64,000 bases of DNA from Myrmaecium sp. VS I D KN 1 (GCA_019775845.1 JADQAV010000002.1:124001-188000); one strand, 5' to 3'. Shown: positions 20,430 to 31,389, numbered from the stretch's first letter. Translations and numbers: made by a program. Notes: a model not told the origin generated them from the sequence alone.

Positions 20430-21090
20430 ATGACCCGAGTCTCACCAGAACCCCCCACCGAGGTTTCTAATGGAGCTTCACCACGGGACATGACGTCCAC
20501 CGCTGCGGAACAGGGGGGCGACACCGAAAAACCGGATGCGCCAAAGGCTGAGCCCGCCGCGACGAGTGCGCCGTCGCCTCCAGCTCCTGGTGCGGCCGAC
20601 AACAGGGCCGTCGCCGCTGAGGATGCCGCACCGCCGCCGGCAAGCAAGAGCCCGCCCAGAAAGCGAAGGAAGGTGAATCATGGTCAGTTTGCACCTTTTT
20701 GCGCCTTTGCGCCTCAGCATATGGCGACCGCGCTGCTAACTTCCTCTCTTTGCAATCTAGCCTGCATCTACTGTCGACGTTCGGTGAGCCTCAGCTCCTT
20801 CCATCCACCTCCCCGAGTCGCTCGATTCGCATAACGTGCAGAGAGCATTTCCCCCCCATACGTACACAGCAGGCTAACCGGCTCTTCAAACATCCCTGTA
20901 GCATATGACATGCGATCTGGTAAGGCGCAGGTCCCTGCTGACTGGCCCTCACACCTCACAAAGCCCACGCTGACCGCTCCCATTGTCCCTCTCTCCCAGA
21001 ACCGGCCCTGCACACGATGCGTGAAGCGCAACATCGGCCACCTTTGCCACGACGAACCGCGGGAGCCCACGTCCAAGCGGCCCAAGTCCG

Positions 21091-21121
<31 letters not shown>

Positions 21122-22546
21122 CTCGAAGAACGCCGACGCGTCGCCCGCGACCGCGACCGCCAAACTCGAATCCCACACCCCGGAACCGGCGACCCAGGCG
21201 ATCAGCCATCGCACCAAGTCGCAGGATGCAGGGCTGACCCGTGCAGCAGCAGCAGCTGCTGCTGCTGCTGCTCCTTCCTTGCCTCAGAACAGCATTGCCA
21301 GCACACCGGCCATTGCTCAGCCAGCCTTGGATAGTAGCAACAGTCATTCCTGTCGGTGACACCTTTTGATCGCTTGCTTCCCCAGTAACGTGACTGCTAA
21401 CCCGATCTTTGTGAGGGACGCATGTAGATTATAATGACTGGAATCCTAGCTCCGATCCGCAATTTCAGGATATGCACGCCTTCCACCCTTCCTACATGTT
21501 CAACACCTCGGAAGTCTCGAATGAGTACAATTTGCTCAACGATTTCCTGACCAACTCTCTAATGGACGATGGTTCCCTCTATCCCGGCGACGATATCCAG
21601 CAACTCTTCACCGACCCTTCCCTGACCAACACCATGGGTCTCTCAACCGGTAACCCCACGTTCCTGGGCCAGCCGGTCAACAATGACCACATGCCCGCCG
21701 ATCCCGCCGTGGTCGGCCGGCAAATCGCCCGGCCAACGAGCGGGATCCCGGACAAGATGCGCGAAAAGTACTACCTGACCGCTGCCGATCCGGCCGGCAC
21801 CGACTCCCCGGAGGAACGCATGGAGAAGCTCCTGAAGGCCAAAGTCGAGGCGGGGATGCTGAAGCCGTTCAACTACGTCAACGGGTACCAGCGGCTGAGC
21901 CAGTACATGGACAAGCACATGGCGGCGCACTCGCGCGCGAAGATCCTGCGGGAGCTGGGCAAGTTCCGGCCCAAGTTCCGCGAGCGCATGCAGAGGTTGA
22001 CGGACTACGAGCTGGTGCGGGTGGAGATGTGGTTCGAGCGGTGCTTGATGGATTACGATCGGGTCTTCTCCAGCATGGCGATCCCGGCGTGCTGCTGGAG
22101 GCGGACCGGGGAGATTTTCCGGGGGAATCGGGAGATGGCTGAGTTGCTGAATGTGCCGATCGAACAGCTTCGTGATGTGGGTTTCCAGAAGTCTCCCGGG
22201 GTTGTTTCATTGTGGATGTAAGGCTGACAGCGTGTATAGGGCAAGCTTGCGGTGCACGACATCATGTCCGAAGCCTCCGTCGTCAGTTACTGGGAGAAAT
22301 TCGGCGCCATCGCGTTCGATAAGGGCCAGAAGGCGATTTTGACCAGCTGCTTTTTGAAGAGTACGGATCCGAACTCGACGGCGCCTGAGATCCGGTGTTG
22401 CTTCTCTTTCACGATCAAGCGGGACAAGTATGATATGTGAGTTTCATGCCTTGGACGGGAGTTGTTGCGTTGTTGGTGTTAACGAGTCGTGTAGCCCGGC
22501 TGTTATCGTGGGGAACTTCTTGCCGGTCAAGTTGAGAGAGTCTTGA
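20430..22546 (+). CDS. Zn2Cys6 transcription factor of the AcuM/Rds2 gluconeogenesis type
   Basis: Seven exons: 20430-20682, 20761-20783, 20902-20919, 21000-21351, 21428-22176, 22240-22436, 22495-22546; about 547 residues. AcuM/AcuK and yeast Rds2/Ert1 activate gluconeogenic genes on non-fermentable carbon. A basic PRKRRKVNH leads into the zinc cluster ACIYC-RRSHMTC-DLNRPC-TRC-VKRNIGHLC, which is cut by three introns. Poly-Gln (9) and poly-Ala tracts follow. The C-terminal half has the family block YNDWNPSSDPQFQDM, then a PAS-like region with MEMWFERCL-type sequence, IPACCWRRTGEIFRGN, RDGKLAVHDIMSE and YWEKFGAIAF. The exon-4 donor is uncertain: three donors (21334, 21343, 21352) keep frame. 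An alternative start is the in-frame Met 20 codons on. I favour AcuM over AcuK because AcuK has ACFACQRAHLTC. Confidence 0.85.
21093..21119. repeat. CAG tract encoding nine glutamines
   Basis: A pure CAG run inside exon 4 of the AcuM-like gene, encoding poly-Gln between the zinc cluster and the PAS-like half. Confidence 0.9.
21243..21268. repeat. 26-bp perfect palindrome from a GCA-to-GCT codon switch
   Basis: The poly-alanine tract is written first with GCA codons and then with GCT codons. This makes a perfect inverted repeat with 13-bp arms (21243-21255 and 21256-21268) able to form a hairpin in DNA or mRNA. Confidence 0.85.
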
Positions 22547-23103
22547 GTGAGCTCCCAATTATGACACCACTGGTAAGGAGATGAGATGCGGCCAACGTGT
22601 GGCGAAATGAGACAGATGGGCCCGGAAGGCCATGCGGGCACGTCCACGAAGAAGTGAGACATAGAGTGATGTTGTCCAGATCCTTCGTATACCCTGCTAT
22701 CTTATTTTTCCTTCTGGATGCATGGCTCGGTGGTAGGGGGTTTTCGTCATGCGTTTTACTGGTTTTTCCGTCTTTGTATGAGTTTTCGTCAAGTTTTCTT
22801 TTCGCTGTACATGCTTATTTCACGCTCATCGTCTTTCTTCTAGTAGTAAGACTCCTCGCCGCTTTTGGCATAATTTACACCACACCTCTCTCATTCTGTG
22901 CTCTACTCTCTACTTCGTATTTAGATTTCGATCTTTATTGTACCATTTGTTCTGCAATGGGAAGTAACCTACCTACTGTAGGCAGAGCATGAAGGGGTCT
23001 CTCTACTGCCCCGCACCGTTCGCTCATCCAGAACGTCCACGGTCCTGCTTTCCTTCACCTCCCATCCTTCTGCTGTACCCACGGTCAGACCTGGGGAGTC
23101 CAG
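22547..23103. other. 557-bp intergenic region
   Basis: A T-rich 3' region of the AcuM-like gene, followed by the Spo22 promoter. The open frame at 22597-22992 lacks an ATG start and is hydrophobic only because the DNA is T-rich; I do not call it a gene. Confidence 0.5.
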
Positions 23104-26100
23104 ATGGGTCCCGCTAACATGGCACGGTCAGAGCGTGACAAGAAGTTCAAACAGCTCTATGGTACGTCGCAACACTGCGTTTCTCTCACCAGCATCAACC
23201 TGCGTCTCCCTCGCCTGACCATGGACACGTTCCCCATATCCCACAGCATTCGCCAAATCGATCCCATCTCGTATCAAAGGCGTCTCCGAAGACGTCTACC
23301 ACGCCGACCCCCAACTCCTCCACGATCTACAAGAGCACATCTACGGACTCCGCGCGCTCTCCCCTTCCATGACCGCCGCCAAAGCCGACGAAACCGACGC
23401 GCTGAGCTCCGAGATATGGAACCTTGCTATCCGGTGGAACCGCCAGGAAGCCAATTCGGGTCCCCCAGCAGCAGATTTCGGACTCCGCAAGGCAGCAGAC
23501 GGGAACCGACGAACTATCTGTCTCCTTCGGGCGTTTGCGTTCTTCCTCATCGACCTCTCCTTCGCCCAGCAGCCCACCGTGCACCGGCAGCTGCGAAGCC
23601 GCACGCGGACGCGGTCTGGCGAGGCGAAGCAGAGCGATCCGTCGAAGCAGGGGAGGGGGGAGAAGCTGGTGCGGCTGCTGAAGGTCGGGTTGAAGGCGGC
23701 GAAGTTCTGCCTCGATACGGAGGAGCTGGATTTGTGTTCGAAGGTGGTCGAACGGGTGGCGGCGGCGGTCGAGGAAGCGGGCGATCCGATGCGGCAGGAG
23801 AGCGATGATGCGGATATTGAGGTCAAGGCGAGACTGAGGATGGAGTATTTTGTTATGAGGACTGCTTTGGTTGGTTCTTCCCCTCTCCCCTACCTGTTCA
23901 TGATGCGGTAAGAGAGATAAGCTTACCTCGTCGCGAACCAGGCCTGGAAGCAAGGTCGCATGGATATCGCCGAGCACATGTTCACCCAGAGTGCGGTCAC
24001 CGAGCGGCACCTGCTCACGCCGCAGGCTGCGGAGCAGTTGGCGGATGTGCTGTTTGAGATGGGGAGGGAGTTCCTCAAGAACAAGAAGTATAGCACTGCG
24101 GTGCGTTGGCTGGAGAGGTCTTACAGTATCCTTGGGGATCAGCAGCCGGATCAGATCAGTGCGGATTCTGGGGAGCTGAAGTTGAGCATTCAGCAAAGCT
24201 TAGGTGAGGGCTTGCTTGGAAGTGCGGTCGCTGAAGGAGGCCAGCTAGCTAATGTGGTCCGCAGTGCGAGCGCTTCTTGCGATTGGTGATGAACCGTCAT
24301 ATCGGCGTGCTGCTGATTTGGTGGAGTTGATGGAAACTGTGAGTACTATACCCTGCAGTGAAATCCCTGTGCTCATCATAGAAACAGGATTACGTGGATA
24401 AACTGGTTGTTTCTTTATTGAGACTCGAAGTCCTCAGCAAAGCACCGGCTCTGGACAATGATCTATACTATTCCGGTATACATGAAGCGCCTCTGTCCTA
24501 CTTCCATCAAGTACCGCCTTCCATGAGTGTACTAACCTCACATAGTGATCCTGAAGATTATGCGTTCTGCTGTTATGAGCCAGAAAGTCTTTCGCACGTA
24601 TGGTATCTCGCTGCCGTATCGCCCGGATACTAACGGGTCTCTATAGCATTATATACCATGTCCGGCAATTGAAACAGTATGTTACCGTCACTGAAGGTGT
24701 GCAGACTGACCCAATCCGCAGCGAAATCCTTGCCTGTAAGGCGCTGGACGACTTCATCGAGCTACGGCTGCTGTCCGCCGACTCGGAAGAGTATCTCGAG
24801 AAAGCCTTTACGGCAAGGATATTCATCACCACGAAGATGCATGAGCACCCCAATCTCGAGCAGCTCCAGGAAGTCATGGACTTGATTTGGAGAAATACAA
24901 AGAAGGCTTTGGGTACAGCATCTGCCCATGCTTCACAAACCGTACGTCCGCTTCTGCTGTTCTTCTATAGCTTACATTAACCCATCCAGCTCATGTGGAA
25001 ACGGGTCGAGCTAGCCTACAGTCAGGCTCAGCTTCAGACGACCGAGGCATGGTGTCGGCTCTGCCTGCATGACATCTTCGAGAAATGCGGCGAGGTGAAC
25101 AAGGCGAAGATATCCAGGTCGATCCCCGCGATAAAGGCCCCGTTCGTCCGTCGCATTCTAACGGATCGAGATAGAAAACTGATGCTCTGCGCCCTATCCC
25201 GTCAAGACTACGTCGCTATCCGGAAAGCCTTCTACGAGATGTCGGAGTCCAGTCGAGCAGCGCCTCTGTCGCAGTACTTGATGTACCGCGCAGCGATACG
25301 CAGCGGGGATGCGGAGTCCGCCTCCGAATGTCTCGAAGCCATCTTTCAGCGTTCGTCGGAGGATGCTACGATTCTGTATGCCTGCGTCCTGGAGGCGCAA
25401 CAGGCGGGACAGAGAGAACAGGGCGCGCTGGCGTTTCAGAAGCTTATTGAGCGGTTCGACAGTGGGAGGCCGGAGGGCATACATTTGCCTGCTTTACTCC
25501 GGTATGGCATCTGGAAGTTCGGCTTCTGCTGGCCATCCTACCTGACGATAGATCTTGTATAGGTGCACGACACGCATTCTCATAACGTCCCTGAAGAAGG
25601 AGAGTCAATCTTTGAAGGACGTTGAGGAAACCCTGTGTAAGAGTTTTGAATACGGTACATCTACCCCTGGATCTGGAATACAGCTATTTCTACTAACTGA
25701 ACAAGCTGCCGAGCAAGCGAAGAAACAGAGACGTCCGGTTACAGACGGTCAGGCTTGCTTCGCCATAGGGGACTTGCAATGGTTTTCTAAGAATGCTTAC
25801 AACATCTGCGTTCAATACTGCGATGCACTGCAGCCAGCGCAACTTTCCCGGCTTCTCGCTATTTGCTTGGCTGTAGGTAGCGCGTCCAGTGACTTCGGAT
25901 AAAACTCACGTTTCGCAGTTCATTGAGCTTCTCCGTGAAGACCATAATCTTCCAAAGCAAGAAGAGGAAGATCTCGTCCTTCGGCACATCTTTTGCGAAT
26001 TTCTCGCAGCTTCGACATCCGTGACCCTAGCCCGAGCAGAGGATAGCGTGCAAGTGTCGGTACGTAAAAGAGAACACCATATGCTTTGGTACCGATACTG

Positions 26101-27026
26101 AACAAAGCAGCTGCAACACTACCTTGCAGTCCGCAAGCACGGCGAGAAGCTCAGGGAACTGGCTTGTGACCAGCTGAGCACCGACAGGTTTGACGATGCA
26201 ACACGCGAAGACCTGGTTGCCAAGCACTTCCACATGATCAACCTTGAGCTGGAAGCCGTGTTGATGCTGGAAAAGTGGGATGAGCTAAACGGGTTGTTCG
26301 AGGTAAGACAGACGACTGCCAGGCGAATGGGGCCTCGCTGATCAACGCTTGTGTCAGGAGTGCTGGAAGTATGACAACCCTGGCCATTGGGGAACGCTTG
26401 CCGACCTCGTGCTGGTCATACAGTCACGCGTTTCTGCGAAGCCGGAGCTTGGTGTTGCGTATCAAGAGAGTAAGTCACGAGATTTACACCTACACTGGAG
26501 AAGTTTGGGCTAACTCGTCTGTCCAGAACTTCTCACAGTCCTTGAGGCAAGTATGAGTCCCAGTGCACGCGGTATACATGACTAACGAATTCCAGCGGAT
26601 CATAAATATCACGTGGAGGGAAGACCGAGATGATGTCGAGCGGCTCGCCCGCTGGATACGTTGTCTGTTCCAGATTTCCTTCACCTTCAACGAGGCGACC
26701 AGCTTGAAATGCATGGATCAAGCCATCGCCATCGCGAAGCGACGTCAAGCTGTGAGTAAGCCACGCCATTTTTCTGGCCATGGAAACTGATCGAGGCCCT
26801 GGAAAATCAGAAGCCAGGCGCGACGCCATATCCGGCCGACGAGATCGAATGGCTAGCAGCGTTTGGTTTCAATCGTGCAGTCGACTACTTCAGCATGGAT
26901 GATCGCAGCAACTGCTGTACGTGGGCGGAGAAAGCCATCTCGTTGGCGGGGCTGTTGGATGACGGCGGCGCGCTGAAGAACACGCTTGTGAGTAAGTACT
27001 CAGGCCTGGTCTGGGACGAGAAGTGA
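23104..27026 (+). CDS. meiosis protein Spo22/Zip4-like (TPR scaffold)
   Basis: About 17 exons give roughly 1,004 residues: 23104-23161, 23247-23869, 23942-24203, 24265-24338, 24388-24475, 24546-24597, 24647-24676, 24722-24941, 24990-25501, 25563-25654, 25706-25872, 25919-26059, 26111-26302, 26358-26469, 26527-26546, 26596-26751, 26811-27026. Zip4/Spo22 is a TPR protein of the synapsis-initiation complex that promotes crossovers and synapsis. Helical repeat segments run throughout (EMGREFLKNKKYSTAVRWLE; VRALLAIGDEPSYRRAADLVE; CKALDDFIELRL). The Spo22-like middle is followed by a C-terminal block with KLLTVLE-RIINITWRED, WIRCLFQISF and EWLAAFGFNRAVDYFS. One intron (26547-26595) has a GC donor. 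The 45-bp intron 24677-24721 is in frame and stop-free. The last exon may be spliced further at a GTGAGT near 26992. Confidence 0.88.
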
Positions 27027-27235
27027 TGGGATACGCATGTGGGATCGGGAAATTGGGGTCGAGGCACATTAGCAGGGCCAGATCGCGGAAAGACCGATGC
27101 TGAGTGGATCGCTGAGGGAGATGGATTAGCACCACGAAAGAACCAGAGGGGGTGAAAGACCATACTTCGACCAAGAGCGATGTTCAAATTATCTATTAGG
27201 ATCAACAACGTTTACCATTTGCACCACCACCACCC

Positions 27236-28210
27236 TCAAAGCCTGACCTTCTTCGCCGGGGGTATATTGGAAGCGGGTAATGACCGCTTCTTGGCCATCT
27301 CCTCCTTCATGATGCGCTCTGCTTCCGACATCTTCTTCGGCGGTTCCTTGACAGCCATCTTCTTTACGCCGAGAGGATTCTTAAATGCCGAGAAGGCATT
27401 CTTCGGTTTTGGCTTCGCCGCAAACGACATCGAGACGGATTTCCCTCCCGGCTTTGCCGTCTCGGGAGCGGAGGCGTCGGTCCCCTCGCTCTGTTGTTCC
27501 GGAGAAGCAGACTTGTCCTCCGCGGCTTTCTCCCCCGCCCCATTCGCAGCCTTCGCATTCGTCTTCACCGCGAAGTTCAGCTTGACCTTCTCCCCTTCCA
27601 CGCGCTGCAACTCTCTCTTCCGCTCCTCCTCTTCCCACTCCTCCGCGGTCTTAGACGCCAGTTCCGCCTTGGCCCGTGCCACTTGCTCCTTGATCAACCG
27701 CTGCTCCCTCTCCTCATCGCCTTTATCCTGCCTCTCCCGTTTCCGCAACGCGTCCTGCCTCCGCAGCGCTTCGGGGCTGTTATCGATCCAGCTAATGAAG
27801 AGCCCCTTCTCCTCCTCACTCACACGGCAGATCCCCTCACGGCCGAGGTACTTCGCCAGCTCCGTCAAGCTGGGCCACTTGGTCGCGTTCATATGGATGT
27901 GCTCCTTATTACTGATGTACTCCTGGTAGAACTGGTTGACGTGGACCTTCTTCTCGCCGTGGGCGGTGCGGAGGAGCTGGACGAAGTCCCGGAGGAACTC
28001 GCGGCTGTACTGCTCGATGTACTTTTTCGGGTCCTCGCCGACGATGGCCATCTGCCGCACGTGCGACTCCGACTGCGTGTGGCACTTGAACCCGTTCTCG
28101 TCCCGGCATTGCTTCTCGCACACTTGGCAGTACCATCGTAGGCGTTGGAGGCCTTTGGATTTGAGCTTGTTGGAGAGGTGTTTGGTGCTGCCGACCTCGG
28201 CGCGCGGCAT
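27236..28210 (-). CDS. Kin17/Rts2-like zinc-finger nuclear protein
   Basis: A 324-residue single-exon protein. Kin17 is a nuclear DNA/RNA-binding protein linked to replication, DNA damage response and the spliceosome. The start MPRAEVGSTKHLSNKLKSKG and the C2H2-type finger WYCQVCEKQCRDENGFKCH...ESH are diagnostic. The winged-helix Kin17 domain runs to about residue 150 (FVQLLRTAHGEKKVHVNQFY, HMNATKWPSLTELAKYLGREG, ISWIDNSPEALRRQ). The rest is a charged coiled coil with Ala/Lys/Glu-rich linkers, a conserved ERIMKEEM helix and a basic tail. The C-terminal SH3-like/KOW tandem of animal Kin17 is absent, as in many ascomycetes. It is convergent with Spo22 (209-bp gap). Confidence 0.92.
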   Translation of the reverse strand: MPRAEVGSTKHLSNKLKSKGLQRLRWYCQVCEKQCRDENGFKCHTQSESHVRQMAIVGEDPKKYIEQYSREFLRDFVQLLRTAHGEKKVHVNQFYQEYISNKEHIHMNATKWPSLTELAKYLGREGICRVSEEEKGLFISWIDNSPEALRRQDALRKRERQDKGDEEREQRLIKEQVARAKAELASKTAEEWEEEERKRELQRVEGEKVKLNFAVKTNAKAANGAGEKAAEDKSASPEQQSEGTDASAPETAKPGGKSVSMSFAAKPKPKNAFSAFKNPLGVKKMAVKEPPKKMSEAERIMKEEMAKKRSLPASNIPPAKKVRL

Positions 28211-28683
28211 GGTTGGGGAGGGAGGGGGTTGGTGAGAAGGTAGGGGTTGTGGCGACGGCGCAGAGAGCGATGGGGGATGTGTGCGCTTGAGTGCTCGTGA
28301 ATCGGTAAGGTCGTATCCTGGTTTATGCGGGTTTCTAGGCGCTGGATCAAACGAGCGAGGACGGGTCTAATGAATGTCGTGGCTGAAGGCTGCTTGCTGA
28401 TTCTTTTGGATGCTGTTCGAGGACGTGCGGACAACCCGATCGCAAAGGGCGGAGGACATCCTGAGTGCTTATGTAATGACGCCACATTATAGTGGCTGAA
28501 GAAACGCGGGGTGAGGCTGACGGGCTGCACCATAATCATCTCGGAACATATTCGCGCTCCCGGGTCCAAGCTCCCATCTTGCATCATCGTCCAGGTACAA
28601 GCGGCCCGTCAACCGACCTCTAACACCTCGATTCCTTCCGCCTTGCTTTCTATTCAGCTTTTTACTCGTCCGGAACTGTCACA
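28211..28683. promoter_or_regulatory. divergent promoter region between KIN17 and frataxin genes
   Basis: This 473-bp spacer lies between divergent starts and so should contain both promoters. A pyrimidine-rich stretch precedes the frataxin ATG. No factor site is named. Confidence 0.5.
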
Positions 28684-29414
28684 ATGCTCTCTCGTTCCTC
28701 TAGCCGCTTGACTTCTGTCGTTCTCCGCCGGGCCGGTTCGCCTAGGAAACTGCCTGCCTTCCCCGTCCGCGCACATCATGGACTCACCAGACTCCACCAC
28801 CATGCTCCTGGCGCCTGTCGTTTCTCCTCGGTCCCCCGTTCACAAGGAGGCATCATGCCGGAGTCCGAAAATCCCGCACCCAGGGATGCGCAGCCTCAGG
28901 AGCAGGTCACCGAACCTACGGAATTGAGCATAGAGGAGTACCATGAGCGGAGCGACGCCTTCTTCGAAGAACTGCAGGAGAAGCTCGAGGCTCTGCAAGA
29001 GAGCCGGACTGATATCGAACTTGAGTACTCTGTCAGTCAACCCTGCTACCAGTTCCATCCGTCTCTCCGGCGTGTTCCTGCGGACCCTCTCCTCTAACCG
29101 CTGCTCCTCCATCTTAAGGTATCCTGATTGCTGACATCTTTTTCCTACAACTACAGCAAGGCGTCCTTACGCTCGAAACTCCGAAGGGCACCTACGTCCT
29201 CAACAAGCAGCCGCCGAGCAAGCAAATCTGGCTTTCCTCCCCCGTGTCCGGGCCCAAGCGATTCGACTGGGTGGTGACAGGCGAAGGGATGGACCAAAAA
29301 GAAGGTGCTGGTCAAGGGGACTGGATCTACCTCAGAGATGGGACCTCGTTGACCCAGCTGCTGAGAAAAGAAGTGGGTGTCGACGCGGGTGTTGATGCAA
29401 GCGCACCGCAATAG
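28684..29414 (+). CDS. YFH1: mitochondrial frataxin
   Basis: Exons 28684-29031 and 29157-29414 (intron 125 bp, phase 0) give 201 residues. Frataxin acts in the mitochondrial matrix as the iron/desulfurase regulator of Fe-S cluster assembly. The first ~75 residues are an Arg/Ser/His-rich targeting region. The acidic ridge helix is [20 protein letters not shown], followed by strands [13 protein letters not shown] (joined across the intron), [19 protein letters not shown] and GPKRFDWV, and the C-terminal helix [12 protein letters not shown]. The conserved Gln/Asn-Lys-Gln-x-P-x-x-QIWLSSP patch that contacts the desulfurase complex is intact. Confidence 0.95.
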
Positions 29415-29835
29415 GACATCGTACCTCTAGAGCGATAAGAGAGCGATCCATTGGGGAGATGATGCTTTGTGTATTTTATTGGAGCAATGCTCCCTTCTGT
29501 CAATTAAGAAGAGCCCTCTCCGAAGTCGTTAAGCGGGCGAGCCATACTTTGGCCAGAATCTTTATTGCAAACTCACGGCATTGAGTCCATTCGCAACAAC
29601 GCCGTCCAGGAACCTCTTTCCCCATTGATCTAGTGCCCTCTTCGAACATCCACACGAACAGGAGGCCCACCAAGTGTGGACGACCACAGATATCCGAGAG
29701 CAAAGCGTCAGGCGATCGCACCCTCAAATCGACCTACGTGAAGCACCGGGCAATTCAACCGCCAGCCCCCGATGTGCTGGTTGACTTGTTGACGCTTTAT
29801 AAGGTGATGAAAGTCACACCTCCAGCCACACCACT
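29415..29835. other. 421-bp region between convergent frataxin and AP-3 sigma genes
   Basis: 3' regions only. No open frame or RNA gene is supported. Confidence 0.5.
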
Positions 29836-30528
29836 TCATCGAGCTCCCCATACGCCATCACCTCTTCCCAAGCCGCCTGCCCAGCCACCCATGCCCATAC
29901 CCATGCCCATACCCATTCCCATTCCCAATCCGCCCTTTCCCTCATTGACTGGCCGCTTTGCCACCTTGCCCTGTGCCCTTACACCTTCGACCACCTTGTC
30001 CAAGCCCGTCTCGACCACGACGCCGCCGACGATGAGTTCGCCGAGAGTGGCATGCAGGGTTTCGAAGTTGAAGATGAGATCGAGCTCGCAGACGTTCTCG
30101 AAGAGGCGGTCGAGCGCCTCGACGAAGACCTGGATAAGGTCCAGCAGCGCGAGCGGGGACTCGGTCGCGGTGGAGATGACGATGAAGTAGAGGGTGGCGT
30201 AGTGCCGGTACGTGACCAGCGAGGGCGTGTCATTGTAGTGGTCGGCAGCGGGCGTCGACGACGCGGACGGGGCGTTGGAGGCGAGCAGCGGGGGCAGCGG
30301 GAGGAAGTTGCAGCTGCTGGCCGGCCGGTTCGAGACGAGGGTGAAGATCTCGGAGATCAGCCGTTGTTGGACGGAGGTGTCCTGCGACGGGGTTTGCGAT
30401 CAGCGGGAGGTGATGAGAAGGCGGATGCTTGCATCGGGGCTTTCCGGAGGGAAGCGTACCAGCTGCGTGTAGAATTTCGTCAGGCGCGGCTGTCCGTTGT
30501 TGTTGAAGACGAGCACGGCATTGATCAT
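29836..30528 (-). CDS. APS3: AP-3 adaptor complex sigma subunit
   Basis: Exons 30528-30460 and 30381-29836 (intron 78 bp, phase 0) give about 204 residues. AP-3 sigma is the small subunit of the adaptor that carries cargo from Golgi/endosome to the vacuole. It starts MINAVLVFNNNGQPRLTKFY, the signature of sigma-type subunits. Then come QQRLISEIFTLVSNRP, a Ser/Ala-rich insertion (about residues 50-68), TYRHYATLYFIVISTATESPLALLDLIQVFVEALDRLFENVCELDLIFNFE in pieces, and LGELIVGGVVVETGLDKVVE, where the sigma3-type ending is seen. The final ~30 residues are a Gly-Met repeat plus Gly/Arg-rich tail not seen in standard sigma subunits. Confidence 0.92.
29884..29930. repeat. CCCAT(A/G/T)-type repeat encoding (Gly-Met)n
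   Basis: Six-base units on the + strand (CCCATG, CCCATA, CCCATT) encode alternating Gly and Met on the minus strand near the C-terminus of AP-3 sigma. Confidence 0.85.
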
Positions 30529-31389
30529 GGTGGGCTTGAAGAGTGATGAGTGGTTTGAAGGAGCGAGGAGACTCGCGCGCATGTCATGTTGAGACGATAC
30601 CCCGGCGGAGCACGACGGGAGTCCTGGAGGACGGTTTACGATAAGATAACGGTCGGATTGCGGGGTTGCTAACGTCTCGCAATAGCGCCTTACTATATAT
30701 ATTTATGGACGACATCTCATGGCGCATCCAGTAAATATGTAAGAAGTAATTCTATGTGACGACTTGCTTATGGATAACTCCAGTACGTCTCAACCGCTCT
30801 CATGCTTCACCATCTTCAATCAGGCCAAGAGTGCACATCGTACCCTTCCAACGCCAGCGCCACTTGCCAGATCCAATATCCCGGAATTCCATACCCGACA
30901 AAGGAATTGTGAGCGGCATACAGTATGGTATCCGGATAGCTTGTTCTGGCCCGTTGTCCGTCTTTCTATATCCCTACCGGCGCCTCATCCCCCCGCCCCT
31001 CCCGCCCCTTTCGATCCATCGCTCCTCCGCCTCGTCCTCTTGCTCTTCCACTAACTTCAACTTCCTCCAGGCTATGAACGGATCGATTGAGAGATTGCAG
31101 AGTAATCGATGCAACTGCCGGCTTTGGTATAAAGTCTAGAACGTTTCCGCGGCCCGGGTAACCCTAGCTTATTCGTCCCGCCCAGCTGTAACCTCCAGAT
31201 TTACAGCGCAATTAATCGGCAAGCGAGACCGCCAGCTCAGTTACGACCTGGAGGGGGGCATGCAAGCCACGCAATGCTCTGAAAGCTGACATCGGGGTGG
31301 GAACCAAGCGTCCAAGCTTTGATGAGGAATGTACTCGCTGAGACAGCCGGTGGCGGATGTGATAGCATAGCGCGCTGTGGTCCGAGCAT
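30529..31389. other. 861-bp intergenic region
   Basis: Promoter of the AP-3 sigma gene and 3' region of DPH3 (both minus strand). It contains a TATATATATTTAT run near 30695. Open frames are short and unrecognised. Confidence 0.5.

Noticed and set aside
22597-22992. Hydrophobic 131-codon frame after the AcuM-like gene
   Set aside because: No ATG start; hydrophobicity is a by-product of T-rich 3' DNA.
30052-30546. + strand open frame overlapping AP-3 sigma
   Set aside because: Shadow of a GC-rich coding strand; the minus-strand reading has clear family motifs.
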